64,000 nucleotides of DNA from Podospora comata (lineage: Eukaryota > Ascomycota > Sordariomycetes > Sordariales > Podosporaceae). Shown piece by piece: positions 12,401 through 21,964 of this stretch. The stretch's first letter is position 1. Each line of letters starts with the position of its first letter. The notes beneath the pieces are model-generated. The model did no database searches and was not told the origin of the DNA. It was given only the letters and a program-made list of their open reading frames with translations. The stretch is taken from contig CP071493.1 of NCBI GenBank assembly GCA_017354895.1, forward strand, positions 496,001 through 560,000, written 5' to 3'. A program made the position numbers and the translations under genes.

Positions 12401-15400
12401 TTGCGCTGGTCAGGTGGTCCTTGCTTTGCGGCAAAAAGTCGCAGACACCGGAAATGACAGCGTGGGGTTTTCCTTGTTGACCGCCGCAGACTTTCACTCT
12501 CACGAGGGCACAAAATGGGTGGGTTCATGCAAGAAGGTCCAAGAGAGCAAAAATAATGAAAAAAAAGTTATGTCAAGGACACTTCGTTGCTTCGTTCGTC
12601 CTTCTCCGAGCCGAAGCTCGGTACCACCGCTCTGTCACGACCCCGTCGATCTTGTTCAGCAGTTCAGCTGGGAATGGGTTGTTGGGCATGTGGGATGCCA
12701 TCGCGAATTCCGCGCACAGCGCGTACAATTTAATCATCCCACTCCCCGCGCCGGCCGATCCTTCGGCCCCAACAGTTCGGGGCAAGGTCAAGGCGCCGGG
12801 GACTCTCGTCATATCGATCGGCGTCAGCGAACTCCCGTTCCCGAAAAAAAAGAAAAAGAAAAAACCGTCTCCTTCGCTCTTCCACCAATCACAGCAGCAA
12901 ACCCTCTCATTATACCCAGGTCCTGAAACCTTGACCTGTTCAAACTATCGCCAAATCCAGTTAAGCCCCAATATCATCATCAGCTCTCTTGTCTTTTCCC
13001 CCCCCAGCTTTTGAAATAAGCGCGCCACCGGTTATTTTGTTCCTTTTTTAATGCTCGCTATCTCTCTTTTTCCTTTTTTTTTATTGTGCGGAACCCCAGT
13101 TGATGCGCCCCACGGCTTGGGTGAGCGCTCCAACCTCAAAGAAGAAAAGCCCCAGGTCAGAGCGCCTGAAAACAACCCCTGCCACCCACGTGGTGGAAAT
13201 GGTGCTGGCGTAACCCCAAAGCCCCTGGCGATCGCCTGCTGCAGGAGGCTCCTTTTGGAATGGCTTCATCAATTTGCCTTTTTGTCTGCTGCCTGCAGGT
13301 TGTTGCGCGCGCGCGCACAAGCCACCTGTCGACATCCCCTGAAAGACAACACACTGCAAAAGACAAGAAGGGTCTGGAACATCTTGTTCAACAGAAAAAG
13401 GTTATTCAGATCATAATCTCCTCCTGCATGCTGCATGTCTTCTATTTGCCCGTCGAGTATGCCCGGCACGCCGATAGAGGTATGTAATACTCCATAGTGC
13501 CGAGAAACATTTCCCTATCTCCTCTGCCAAATCTTCTAATACATCCCCCCGGTATCATGAAATCGCGATAAGTACAATACGACTCCTCCAATCACAAAGC
13601 CCGTGGCTGAGCCAGCAAGCTCGAATAAATAAGGTAAGCAACCATCTAGACCCTGCCCTGTCCGCATGAAAGGGGAGACAACGAAAACACAACCCTCCAA
13701 GTGACATGGTCGCCGTAGCCGTCAACTAGGGAAAGCCACACAACCCGAACTCGTGGTCTCTCTTTTCCCCCCTACCTACTAGTGATCCTATTTTGGGTTG
13801 ACCACCCCATGTCGTTGCAAATGGGTTAGGGAGGTTGCATTCATGCGGCCCACCTCCACCAGAAAGCAGCAGTTCTTGAGCTCATCAAGACTAGCCCAAA
13901 ATCATGCGACGGTGCACAGACGGGGGACTTTCGTCTTGTCGAGGTTTCCTATTCCCGAAATCGTCCATCATTCCCAAATTTCATCTCTTTTTGGCATCCT
14001 GGGGGTTCGTCTTGTGTCCGAAACTCCTCGGGAACCTCGTATCTGCCGTGAGCGATGATGACCGAGACAGACCAGAGAAGAGAAGGAGTGACGACAGCAG
14101 CAACCGAATACGCTTCGGTAATTCTACCGAGATGTTTGAGATGGATGGGAGCGAATGTCCATCATGTCCCGTCTCAGTCGTCGTGGGGGCACAATGAGAC
14201 GGAGCGAGTGTTTCTTGTATTGAATCATGCCGATGGAAATGATATTGTATTTCATGTGTATTGTGTCTGTAACCCCCCAAAGAGTCAAAAACCGGTGATG
14301 ATCCACGGACGGTTCGGATTCATTAGTACAAAACTATTCCTGGAGGGCGCGATTGCAGCGCGGGAACAATAGTATAGTATAGCAATGATGATATAACCAC
14401 CATAACCAGCTCATGCTGCTATGCGGCGTGGAATTGGCGCTGGTAAAACAAGCGGTTGGCTAGCGGAAGAACTTTCAAGTGTTTGTTTGCTTTCAACTTC
14501 AAACATCTCAGAGATCACCACTTCCATCCTTCCGTTCCTGGATAAAGGTTGCAACCAATTCACCCCTCCCTCGCCCCGCCATCCTCGGCCTGGAGAACGT
14601 CCTCCGGCCCTGTGCACGCAGCCGCACCCCGCGGCCGCCTTGCATGGCCTGATAACAAGACCAAGTTGTACGCCAAAACCTGATTATTCGCGGGGGCGGA
14701 GACGATGGCACCGGCCTTCTGTTCACGAGGCGCAGTTCGGGAGAATTCGCGGACGGAATTCATCCGTACGATCTCGATTACTGAGCTCATGAGGCCATCT
14801 CCAAGTGCCAACCCACTTGGCGGCTTTGTATGCCCCGCAGATACGGATACAGACAAGGCTTTGATGATGATCGATTGTTTCGATTTTCAGCCTTCCGGGT
14901 ATCGTTCATGATGGTTGTCGTCATGTACCGTGCTTCACCTGCGGCGTAGAGTAGTGATTGCCAGCGATGCTCAAGTCACACACAGTCGGCGTTTCACAGG
15001 TGGGTGTGATAGATTGTGATAAGAACTGGGGGCCAGAACACCAAGACTGGGGCCCCGAGATGCCGTACCGATAGACGATGCTTGGGTCAGAAACACCTTC
15101 CCTATCATTTGACGGCAACAAAAAGAGGCGTCCAGGTGCATGTTTCTCAGTGCCTGCCCGCTGGCTGTAAACGCTTGACTGGGGCAACTGCCGACGTCCA
15201 CAGTTTCAACTGGTGTTGCTGCAGTTCGGCCATTCTGTTGTGATTGGCGTCTGCAAGCGATGTGTAGGTTTGGCCTCTTTTCGTCGGACCAGGAGGGTAA
15301 AAGCCGCAATCCATGCTGTTCAAGCCCAAAAGCCACTAGACATGGCGGCATGAAGATCTCAAGGTTCCTGAAAATTCGTATTCGTTGGTCTTTTGAGCCT

Positions 15401-15680
15401 CGTGCATATGCTCCCCAAGCGGCAGTCCGAAACTGATATTGCGGGGTGTCCCGGATGATCATGTTTGAGGGCGGGTTGAGTTGACGAAAGTTGAGACGTT
15501 CCTGGGGCTCTTTCTGACGACATCAAGCAGTTGCCAATCGAACCACTCACATGAGGCTATTCCCTGCTGCTGTTGTGATATGTTAGTATAGATACCCCGC
15601 CCTGATGTTGTGTCGAGTGGCCGGTCGCTCAACATGCGGCCGGCCCGATAGAGAAGCATCGCAATGCTATGGTGGTCATA
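414..15680. other. About 15.3 kb gene-poor region
   Basis: No ORF in this stretch shows a recognisable domain, sustained coding character, or exon pairs joined by good splice signals of the kind seen in every gene to the right. The longest open frames (180 codons at 994-1536 plus, 162 codons at 2133-2621 minus, 219 codons at 12267-12926 plus) read as low-complexity or random sequence. Base composition looks balanced rather than AT-rich, so it does not resemble a RIP-mutated repeat block. It contains pyrimidine-rich runs, short homopolymers, a GGT-repeat tract near 3837-3853 and a GC-alternating tract near 13307-13317. The first few hundred bases are probably the promoter and leader of the SAM37 gene. 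The rest could hold long untranslated leaders, non-coding RNAs or distant regulatory DNA. Confidence 0.6.
8140..8516 (-). CDS. Possible isolated exon of an unknown gene (weak)
   Basis: A 125-codon frame is preceded on the minus strand by an intron-like 3' end: a GCTGAC branch-like motif, then TTAG just before 8516. The predicted peptide starts VRKAIEKYVRNKNSASANSF and has a Trp/Cys-rich middle (CWWLEKCWKECF), which reads more like protein than neighbouring frames do. No upstream exon was found and no family is recognised. It may be chance. It is listed only because it is the best coding candidate inside the gene-poor region. Confidence 0.15.
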
Positions 15681-16766
15681 TCACGACGCCTCCTCATCCC
15701 CCGCACCAGCCTCATCGGGAAGTTGCGTAGAAGATATCCAGTTCTCCATCATAGCCTGACCCCGAGGTCGGCCGGCAGCTTGGGACCTGCCGCTCGTCGA
15801 CAGTGCTAAACCTCCACCCTTTCCGATGCCCTCCCGTCTTTTGACGACGAGGCACAGCACCCGGCCATAGATGGCGAAACCCTCGTATGAGATATCCATG
15901 CCCAACTTCTTCTTGTCGTCAGGTCCATCCATGTCTCGAGCGGCCGCCTTCTCCCGACGGCGCTTTGATGGGGGCGGCCTTCCAGCTGCTGTGTCACTGT
16001 CATCGTCGCCGTCTCCGTCACCAACGAACAGCTGATCATCTGATGAATCTGTATCAATCATCTCAACAACGTCAGGATCAATCTCGGAGGGGTTCGACAC
16101 GCCCTCATTCTCCCCGCTGGTTTGCCTGCGCCTCTTTGGTCTCCGATTGGTACTGGCCGAGTTTGTTGTTGTTTCATCTATCGCGGGGATGTCGTCCAGG
16201 TTGATGGCATTCTGATCATCCTCCTCCTCGCGGATCAGTGGCACATCATCATCCCCATCGGTTGCCTCCTGGAGCACCTCATCCCCGTCAACATCAATGG
16301 GGGCGTCATGAGCCCCGCCTGTCAGTTTTGAAGAGTTGGACGTGAGCTTAGTCTGCACCTTGTCACGAAAGTGCTTCCTCTTGTGCAACAGTGAGTGCCT
16401 CGTGTCGGTTTCCATCAGGAAGATCGACACCTCAAAGTCATCTGCACTCAGCGGTCAGCATGAGCTGTCCGATTTCCACACACTTGGCAGGGCCTGAGAA
16501 CCTGGGGTAACGATATGCTTTTTCTTACCTTGGACTACAACATCCTTAATGGTTCGTTTCTTGCTCTTTTTCTTCATGCGATCTCGCTCTTGCTCCTCGC
16601 GCAGTTTCGGCAAGACCAGCGGCCGTACACTCTCAATAACTTTGGGAAGAATAGGGTCCCGTGGGTTCAGGAGCCATGACTGTGTCAGTGCGGGGTTGTC
16701 CAGGTATATGCGGCACTCGAGAACCGAATATTTGGTAATTCTCAAGTATCGTCGTATGGGTGGCAT
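15681..16766 (-). CDS. Conserved fungal nuclear-type protein with SUMO-interaction-like motifs, function unknown
   Basis: Two exons (16766-16529 and 16441-15681) joined by an 87-nt intron (GTAAGA donor, GCAG acceptor) give 332 residues. Residues 1-110 form an ordered, basic block (RYLRITKYSVLECRIYLDNP near the start, then a Lys/Arg run near 64-73). The middle is acidic and disordered and holds several short hydrophobic cores followed by acidic or Ser residues: APIDVDGDE (126-134), DVPLIREEEDD (145-155) and VVEMIDTDSSDD (204-215). The last is a textbook-like SUMO-interacting motif. Basic clusters RRPKRRR (about 179-185) and SKRRR (about 238-242) look like nuclear localisation signals. A hydrophobic block SYEGFAIYGRVLCLVVKRR (264-282) near the C-terminus probably folds with the N-terminal block. 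I do not recognise the family. A role in SUMO-linked chromatin or DNA-repair work is inference only. Confidence 0.75.
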
Positions 16767-17107
16767 GGTTACCCATGAACCATCAGTTTCTTATGATGTT
16801 GAAGTTGAAGTTGAAGTCGGTAAACAATCAGATGAGTCGTAGGCACCAATAACATGTCATGGAAGGGCGGTAAGTTTCGTTCAGGTGGGGCTGCTTTTTC
16901 AGCCTTGCAGGGAAGGCGCCATCGGGCTGTGATGACGTGACGTCGTTTGCAATGGTCTGTGTCGACAAAGAATGAGCCAGAGAACTTCCACTTCACAATA
17001 TATGCAACGATGATTTCGATTCTTGGTTATGTCGGTGTATCGCTCGCTTCTAATCTAAATACCATGGACTCATTAGATCCATATGTTGTATGCCTCCTTG
17101 ATAGCAA
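16767..17107. other. Intergenic: promoter of 15681-16766 gene and 3' end of PIG-U gene
   Basis: This 341-bp gap lies between two minus-strand genes. It should hold the promoter and leader of the downstream gene and the 3' untranslated region of the PIG-U gene. A direct run of GAAGTT units (about 16801-16817) is the only visible repeat. No ORF or RNA gene is seen. Confidence 0.6.
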
Positions 17108-18530
17108 TCATATTTGCCTGATCTCCTTGCCCGCCATCTCGGGCCTTTCCAGTTCCCATTCATCTCTCAACACCGCAAACATGAGGTCGCAAACTAACAG
17201 GCTCTGTCCCAATCCCCACACAAGAGTAATGGCGTAGAAAAAGTTGGCATTGCCGCTGCCGGCGTAGATCCAAAGATAATAGAATGCCGGCCCAAGGAAA
17301 GAGGCATACATGATGACTGCCGCAATAACGAAGCTGTAGCGCATAAGTGGGAAGACGTGCCGGTATAATGGCACCATGGCCAAGAAGAGTGACGTGTCGC
17401 TGATGCTAGGGTAAGGCTTGAAGATGGCGAATATTCCAAGAAGGAGGGTCAACACCACCAAGGGTTGCCGCCGGATCCGGACGGAAAGACCGCCGACGTA
17501 ACAAGAGAGGTGAAGCCAGAAGACTGCCAGGAAGAAGGACCGGAAGGAGTCGAACATTTCGATAAAGAAGTACCACCACAGGCCGACATTGGGTGTCAGG
17601 TCTGACAGGGTCAACTGCACACCGTATGTGGATGGCAGGAATTCCCATGAGCCTGTGATAAGATACGACATGCCGAACAACAGTCCCAGCACACCGAACA
17701 CAACCGGAACGTGTGATGCGGCAAAAGAGACGACTGATTTGTTGGCTCGTTCGGGGCGTTGTCTGTCGAAGCAAAGTAGAACAAGCGGCGGAAGTAATAA
17801 TAACGGGTACATCGACAGATAGCTCGCAAAGGACAGCGCAACCATGGCGCTGAAGGGTGCGCCGGACACGGCCTTGGCGATGGCATGGAGAATCGCGCAA
17901 GTGGTGAATACGCTTGTGGACCTTCCGAGACATGTTGCCACGGTGAAGGGATTGAAAAGGAAGCTACGTCCTGTCAGCATCTTCACGATCTCCTGCGCCC
18001 ATATTCAGGGGTAAGAAGAGGTGCCTTACATAGCTGCAATGATGAATCCGTTCCATCTCCTTTCGCGACGCGGGGATGTAAATAGGGCAGATGAACCTGC
18101 CTCGCCCGAGTCCGCAATTTTCCATAGTGCGCTAGCACTCAACAAGTCGATCGCGATGTAGAGGAGGTAGGTAAATATCGGGTAGCTCAATGCATTCGGG
18201 AGTAGGGAGAACAGCGGAAGGAAAAGGGGCGCTTGGTGGTAGACACCACCATCGTATGGCGACACATTGTGGTTATAGAGAAAGAGGCCTTCTTGCACTT
18301 GAAGCTGGTTAGCATCCCGTCAAGAAAATCGGCAACAAAATCGGAGGCGCAATGTGACGCGACACCCTAAACTTACGGCGCTTGAAGCTGGTGACTGGGG
18401 TTGAGATCTCGACGCGGCCGGTCAACAGATCCGGGAGATCAGGAAGAAGAGTAAAAATGGCAAGCCGCAGAACGGCGGCGCCAGCATAGAGTGCCGCCGT
18501 TCTTCCCACCGTTACCTTGCCGCCATCCAT
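17108..18530 (-). CDS. GAB1: GPI transamidase subunit PIG-U / GAB1
   Basis: PIG-U (yeast Gab1/Cdc91) is a multi-spanning ER membrane subunit of the GPI transamidase, which attaches GPI anchors to proteins. Three exons (18530-18377, 18297-18030, 17963-17108) encode 425 residues. Both introns (79 and 66 nt) have GTAAGT/GTAAGG donors and CTAAC or CTGAC branch sites. The start MDGGKVTVGRTAALYAGAAV leads into the first hydrophobic segment. Family blocks follow: EISTPVTSFKR, the luminal EGLFLYNHNVSPYDGGVYHQ, then FLFNPFTVATCLGRSTS after intron 2. The remainder is a series of hydrophobic helices with a GSWEFLPSTYG loop and WYFFIEMFDSFRSFF, all typical of PIG-U. Length is normal for the family. The gene is divergent from NOP7 with 379 bp between the two ATGs. 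Confidence 0.93.
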
Positions 18531-18909
18531 ATCTCAATGCGCCATCTCTTGAACACGCAAAACCGAAGATGAAGTCAGCGACAGAAGTCACACCGTGGCC
18601 GAAATTTGGACGCCAAATTCGAGACTCCTGGGAGTCGTGCCAGCGAATCACTTGGGCCGCTGCATGCCTGGCGCGGCTCATGCAGGGAAGTCCTTGGTGG
18701 GGTCGCCGAGATGTCGATTCCCTTCTCTGATTGAGCGGCGCAACCATATCTCTTATCGCTTCCCGGCGGTGGGAGATGGCACAAAAAAAGTTTAGGAAGG
18801 GAATGGGAAAAAAAACACTGGAAAAGTTCACCCCCGCGGCCTGCAACCACTGCAAAGTTCTGGCCTACGCTGTGATTATTCGCTGACGAGGTCCCCCGAT
18901 CAACACACA
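18531..18909. promoter_or_regulatory. Shared divergent promoter region, GAB1 / NOP7
   Basis: The two start codons are 379 bp apart and face away from each other, so the interval must contain both promoters and both leaders. No clear TATA box was seen. Any co-regulation is inference. Confidence 0.5.
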
Positions 18910-20907
18910 ATGGCCAAAATTAAGAAGAAGGGCCAGTCCGGCCAGGCGAAGAACTACATCACCCGCACACAGGCTGTCAAGAAGCTCCAGATCAGCTTGC
19001 CCGACTTCCGCAAGCTTTGCATTTGGAAGGGAATCTATCCAAGAGAGCCCAGGAGTCGCAAGAAGGTGTCCAAGTCGGCCACTGCCTCCACCACCTTCTA
19101 CTACACCAAGGATATCCAGTACCTCCAGCACGAGCCGCTCCTTCAGAAATTCCGTGAGCAAAAGGTTCTCGAGAAGAAGATCTCCCGCGCTCTCGGTCGT
19201 GGCGATGTTAGCGATGCTGCTCGTCTCGAGCGCAATGCTGGGCGTCCCGATCAGACCGGCAAGCCGCGCTACACCCTCCACCATGTCATCCGTGAGCGCT
19301 ACCCGACCTTCATCGATGCCATCCGCGACCTCGACGACTGCCTGTCCATGCTCTTCCTCTTCGCCAACCTCCCCTCCACCACTTCAGTTCCCGCTAAGAT
19401 GATCGCCCGGTGCGAGCGCCTTTGCCACGAGTTCCAGCACTACCTCATCACCTCTCACAGCCTGCGCAAGTCCTTCTTGTCTATCAAGGGCATCTACTAC
19501 CAGGCCAACATTCAGGGCGAGGACGTCTTGTGGTTGGTCCCATACAAGTTCAACCAAAGGGTTGTTGGAGATATCGATTTCCGCATCATGGGTACCTTTG
19601 TCGAGTTTTACATGACCCTTCTCGGCTTCGTCAACTACAGACTGTACTCCTCGATCGGTCTCAAGTACCCACCCAAGTTTGATCAGACCAAGGATGACAA
19701 GGGTGCTGAGCTTGCCGCGCTCACGTTGGAGGGTGTCAACCTTGCGACAAACGAGGAGACTACCAAAGCGATCACCAATGGCGAGGGCCACGGTCCCGAC
19801 CCCAAGGTTCAGGCTGAGGTTGACAAGCTGGTCAAGAAGTTGAGGACTGAATCTGCTGCGGACAAGGCTGATGAGGAGATGGCCGATGGCGAGGAGGAGG
19901 AGGAAGAGAAGGCCACCGACGCCATCGACAAGTTCGAGCCTGCTGCTCCCGGCGGTGACGTTCTGCCACAGCCAACATACAGTGGCAACGATCCCTCCAA
20001 GCTCTTCGCCAACTGCACCTTCTTCCTCTCGCGTGAAACCCCCCGTCAGTCTCTCGAGTTCATCCTTCGCGCGTTCGGCTGCAAGAGGATAGGTTGGGAC
20101 CCAATCCTTGGTGAGGGCTCCTTCACAACCGACGAGTCCGACCCTTCCATCACACACCAGATCGTCGACAGACCAATCGTCCAGGCCGCTACCACCGAGC
20201 AGGGAGATGGCGAGGATAACCAGACCGCACAGAAGCTCGGACCCAATCAAAGATATCCCGGAAGAATTTACGTGCAACCGCAGTGGGTGTGGGACTGCAT
20301 CAACGACGAAGAACTCAAGAGCCCAGAGCTTTATGCCCCTGGTGCCAGCCTGCCACCACATCTCAGCCCCTTCGTTAAGCCTACGCAAGGTCAATACGAC
20401 CCTACTGTTCCTCTCGAGGAGCAGGAGACCGAGGGCGAGGCTCTCGACGCTGCGATCGAGGATGCCAAGGATGAGGTTGAGAGTGATGAGGAGAACTCCG
20501 AGGTTGATAACGACATGGACGTCGCCGACGACAACGACAATGATGAAGAGGAGGACTCTGATGCCGAAGAGGACGAGGAGGTGGAAGACGAGGAAGATGA
20601 AGATGAGGACGAGGAGGAGGTCCTGCAGAGACAACGTGAGCTCGAGGCTGAAATCTCAGGCAAGGCTGTCAAGAGCAAGCAAGTAGACCCCAAGCTCAAG
20701 GCCAAGCTGGAGAAGAAGAAGGCGCTCGAAAGGAAAAAGAAGGAGGAGGCCGAGGATCTGGAGCGCGCCAAGGGTATGCTGAGCAAGAAGAAGCGCAAGC
20801 TGTTCGAGCAGATGCAGTACACCAACAAGAAGAAGAGCACAGAGGACATGAAGCTGCGCTCCAAGAGGAGAAAGCTGGAAAAAGAAAAGGCTGCTGGCAA
20901 GGCGTAA
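18910..20907 (+). CDS. NOP7: Pescadillo homolog NOP7, 60S ribosome biogenesis factor
   Basis: Nop7/pescadillo forms a nucleolar complex with Erb1 and Ytm1 that is needed to process 27S pre-rRNA into 25S and 5.8S rRNA. This intron-free gene encodes 665 residues. The pescadillo N-terminal domain occupies about residues 1-290 (start [59 protein letters not shown]). A BRCT domain spans about 360-465 and ends with the signature Trp in [12 protein letters not shown] long Asp/Glu tract (about 510-575) and a Lys/Glu-rich coiled coil reach the C-terminus. The start codon is supported because the conserved N-terminus begins directly at it. A long open frame on the opposite strand is a by-product of GC-biased codons and is not annotated. 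Confidence 0.97.
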   Translation: MAKIKKKGQSGQAKNYITRTQAVKKLQISLPDFRKLCIWKGIYPREPRSRKKVSKSATASTTFYYTKDIQYLQHEPLLQKFREQKVLEKKISRALGRGDVSDAARLERNAGRPDQTGKPRYTLHHVIRERYPTFIDAIRDLDDCLSMLFLFANLPSTTSVPAKMIARCERLCHEFQHYLITSHSLRKSFLSIKGIYYQANIQGEDVLWLVPYKFNQRVVGDIDFRIMGTFVEFYMTLLGFVNYRLYSSIGLKYPPKFDQTKDDKGAELAALTLEGVNLATNEETTKAITNGEGHGPDPKVQAEVDKLVKKLRTESAADKADEEMADGEEEEEEKATDAIDKFEPAAPGGDVLPQPTYSGNDPSKLFANCTFFLSRETPRQSLEFILRAFGCKRIGWDPILGEGSFTTDESDPSITHQIVDRPIVQAATTEQGDGEDNQTAQKLGPNQRYPGRIYVQPQWVWDCINDEELKSPELYAPGASLPPHLSPFVKPTQGQYDPTVPLEEQETEGEALDAAIEDAKDEVESDEENSEVDNDMDVADDNDNDEEEDSDAEEDEEVEDEEDEDEDEEEVLQRQRELEAEISGKAVKSKQVDPKLKAKLEKKKALERKKKEEAEDLERAKGMLSKKKRKLFEQMQYTNKKKSTEDMKLRSKRRKLEKEKAAGKA

Positions 20908-21485
20908 TCATTTTGTTTGTTAGGCGCTTCTTGGTTTTTAATCAGATACCACTGTTCTCTCAATGCGGTTTTGATCACTTGAGATGATGGGATATGTTGT
21001 TAAATGACTTTGTGCTTTGATAAGACTCTTCCACCTGCACCCAGGCAATGTTAGTCTACCTTTGGTGGACACTTGGCCGTTCTCTTGCACCTGGAACTCG
21101 AAAAAAACACTAGTAGTTTGAAGCGAAATGTAACTTATAACAGATTTGAGTACAGTGAGTGTTGGTATTTAGATGATACTCATATCAGATGTCTTGTCAT
21201 CTACCTTACTTCATTGACCTGCAAACATCTTCAAGTCTCCGGAGACCCCAAGGACATCCAAAATGTTTAGCCTTAAACAGCGTAACAATACACTCAACGC
21301 TCTAATATATTCCTCCATGTAACCCCCTTCCCAATCATTTTCTGGAACGATTCCAAGTTCTTCGTCCGTTAAGCCAGCTCTCCAACACTTTCATGACTGA
21401 CTGAGCAAAAAGACGCAACTACCTATCAGGCTTATGTACATATAGACCCACCTGTCACCAAAAATAGAGTCAAAATGGAGACAAA
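20908..21485. other. Intergenic: NOP7 3' region
   Basis: About 580 bp, moderately AT-rich, between NOP7 and the 5S rRNA gene. It contains the NOP7 3' untranslated region. No other gene is seen. Confidence 0.6.
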
Positions 21486-21605
21486 AACATACAACACCAG
21501 GGATTCCCCAGTGGTCACCCACCTGAGTACTGATCTGGCGATTAGCTGTTTATCTAGGGGAGAGCGGACGGGATCCCGAGCTTTCAGCTATCTATGGTCG
21601 TATGT
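21486..21605 (-). rRNA. 5S ribosomal RNA (dispersed copy, divergent sequence)
   Basis: Reading the minus strand from 21605, the sequence starts ACATACGACCATAG and ends about 120 nt later with GTTGTATGT, followed by a T run (the A's at 21483-21487) that can serve as an RNA polymerase III terminator. The first and last nine bases pair as helix I. The core CCCGTCCGCTC and the GGTGGGTGACCAC arm are the standard fungal 5S blocks, including the internal promoter region. Several stem positions differ from the sequence I remember for Neurospora 5S, yet the partners change together: TAGCTG pairs with CAGCTA in helix II, and CGCCAG with CTGGTG in the IV/V stem. Filamentous ascomycetes scatter single 5S genes among protein genes, which fits this location. 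A working variant is favoured over a pseudogene. Confidence 0.88.
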
Positions 21606-21964
21606 ACTTTGCTGCAGTGAAAACAGCGCTCATAATGAAAGCATCATGAGGTTTGATAAGAGAGGTGGCTTTGCAGGGTTAGGGTTGGACGGTGTAAGTG
21701 ATACTTTGCTAGGGCGACTTTCAAACTGCAAATTCAAGTCGAACTGAACCACAAACATTCGATTTTCATCAACGCTCTGGGCAACCTTGAAGAAGTTGCA
21801 CCGAATATGCTAATATTGAGCTTCTTTCTCATATGAACTGAAATTTGGCTTTCGGTTTTCTTCAGCCTGGAGTTTACGTCTTTTTTTGCATGAGTGGCGC
21901 TCACTCACCAACCAGCCATCTCACCTCTCATTCACTCACTCACACCCGCACCACTCACATCAAA
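21606..21964. promoter_or_regulatory. Upstream region of the 5S gene and of the Rrn9-domain gene
   Basis: This 359-bp gap holds the upstream flank of the minus-strand 5S gene and the promoter and leader of the plus-strand Rrn9-domain gene. CACTCACT-type repeats just before 21965 lie in the probable leader. Confidence 0.45.

Noticed and set aside
12267-12926. 219-codon frame in the gene-poor region
   Set aside because: Translation shows Lys homopolymers from A-runs and no conserved pattern; judged non-coding.
19384-20634. 416-codon frame antisense to NOP7
   Set aside because: It is the mirror of a strongly codon-biased gene with long Glu/Asp codon runs; its Leu/Val-rich translation has no domain and NOP7 is certain.
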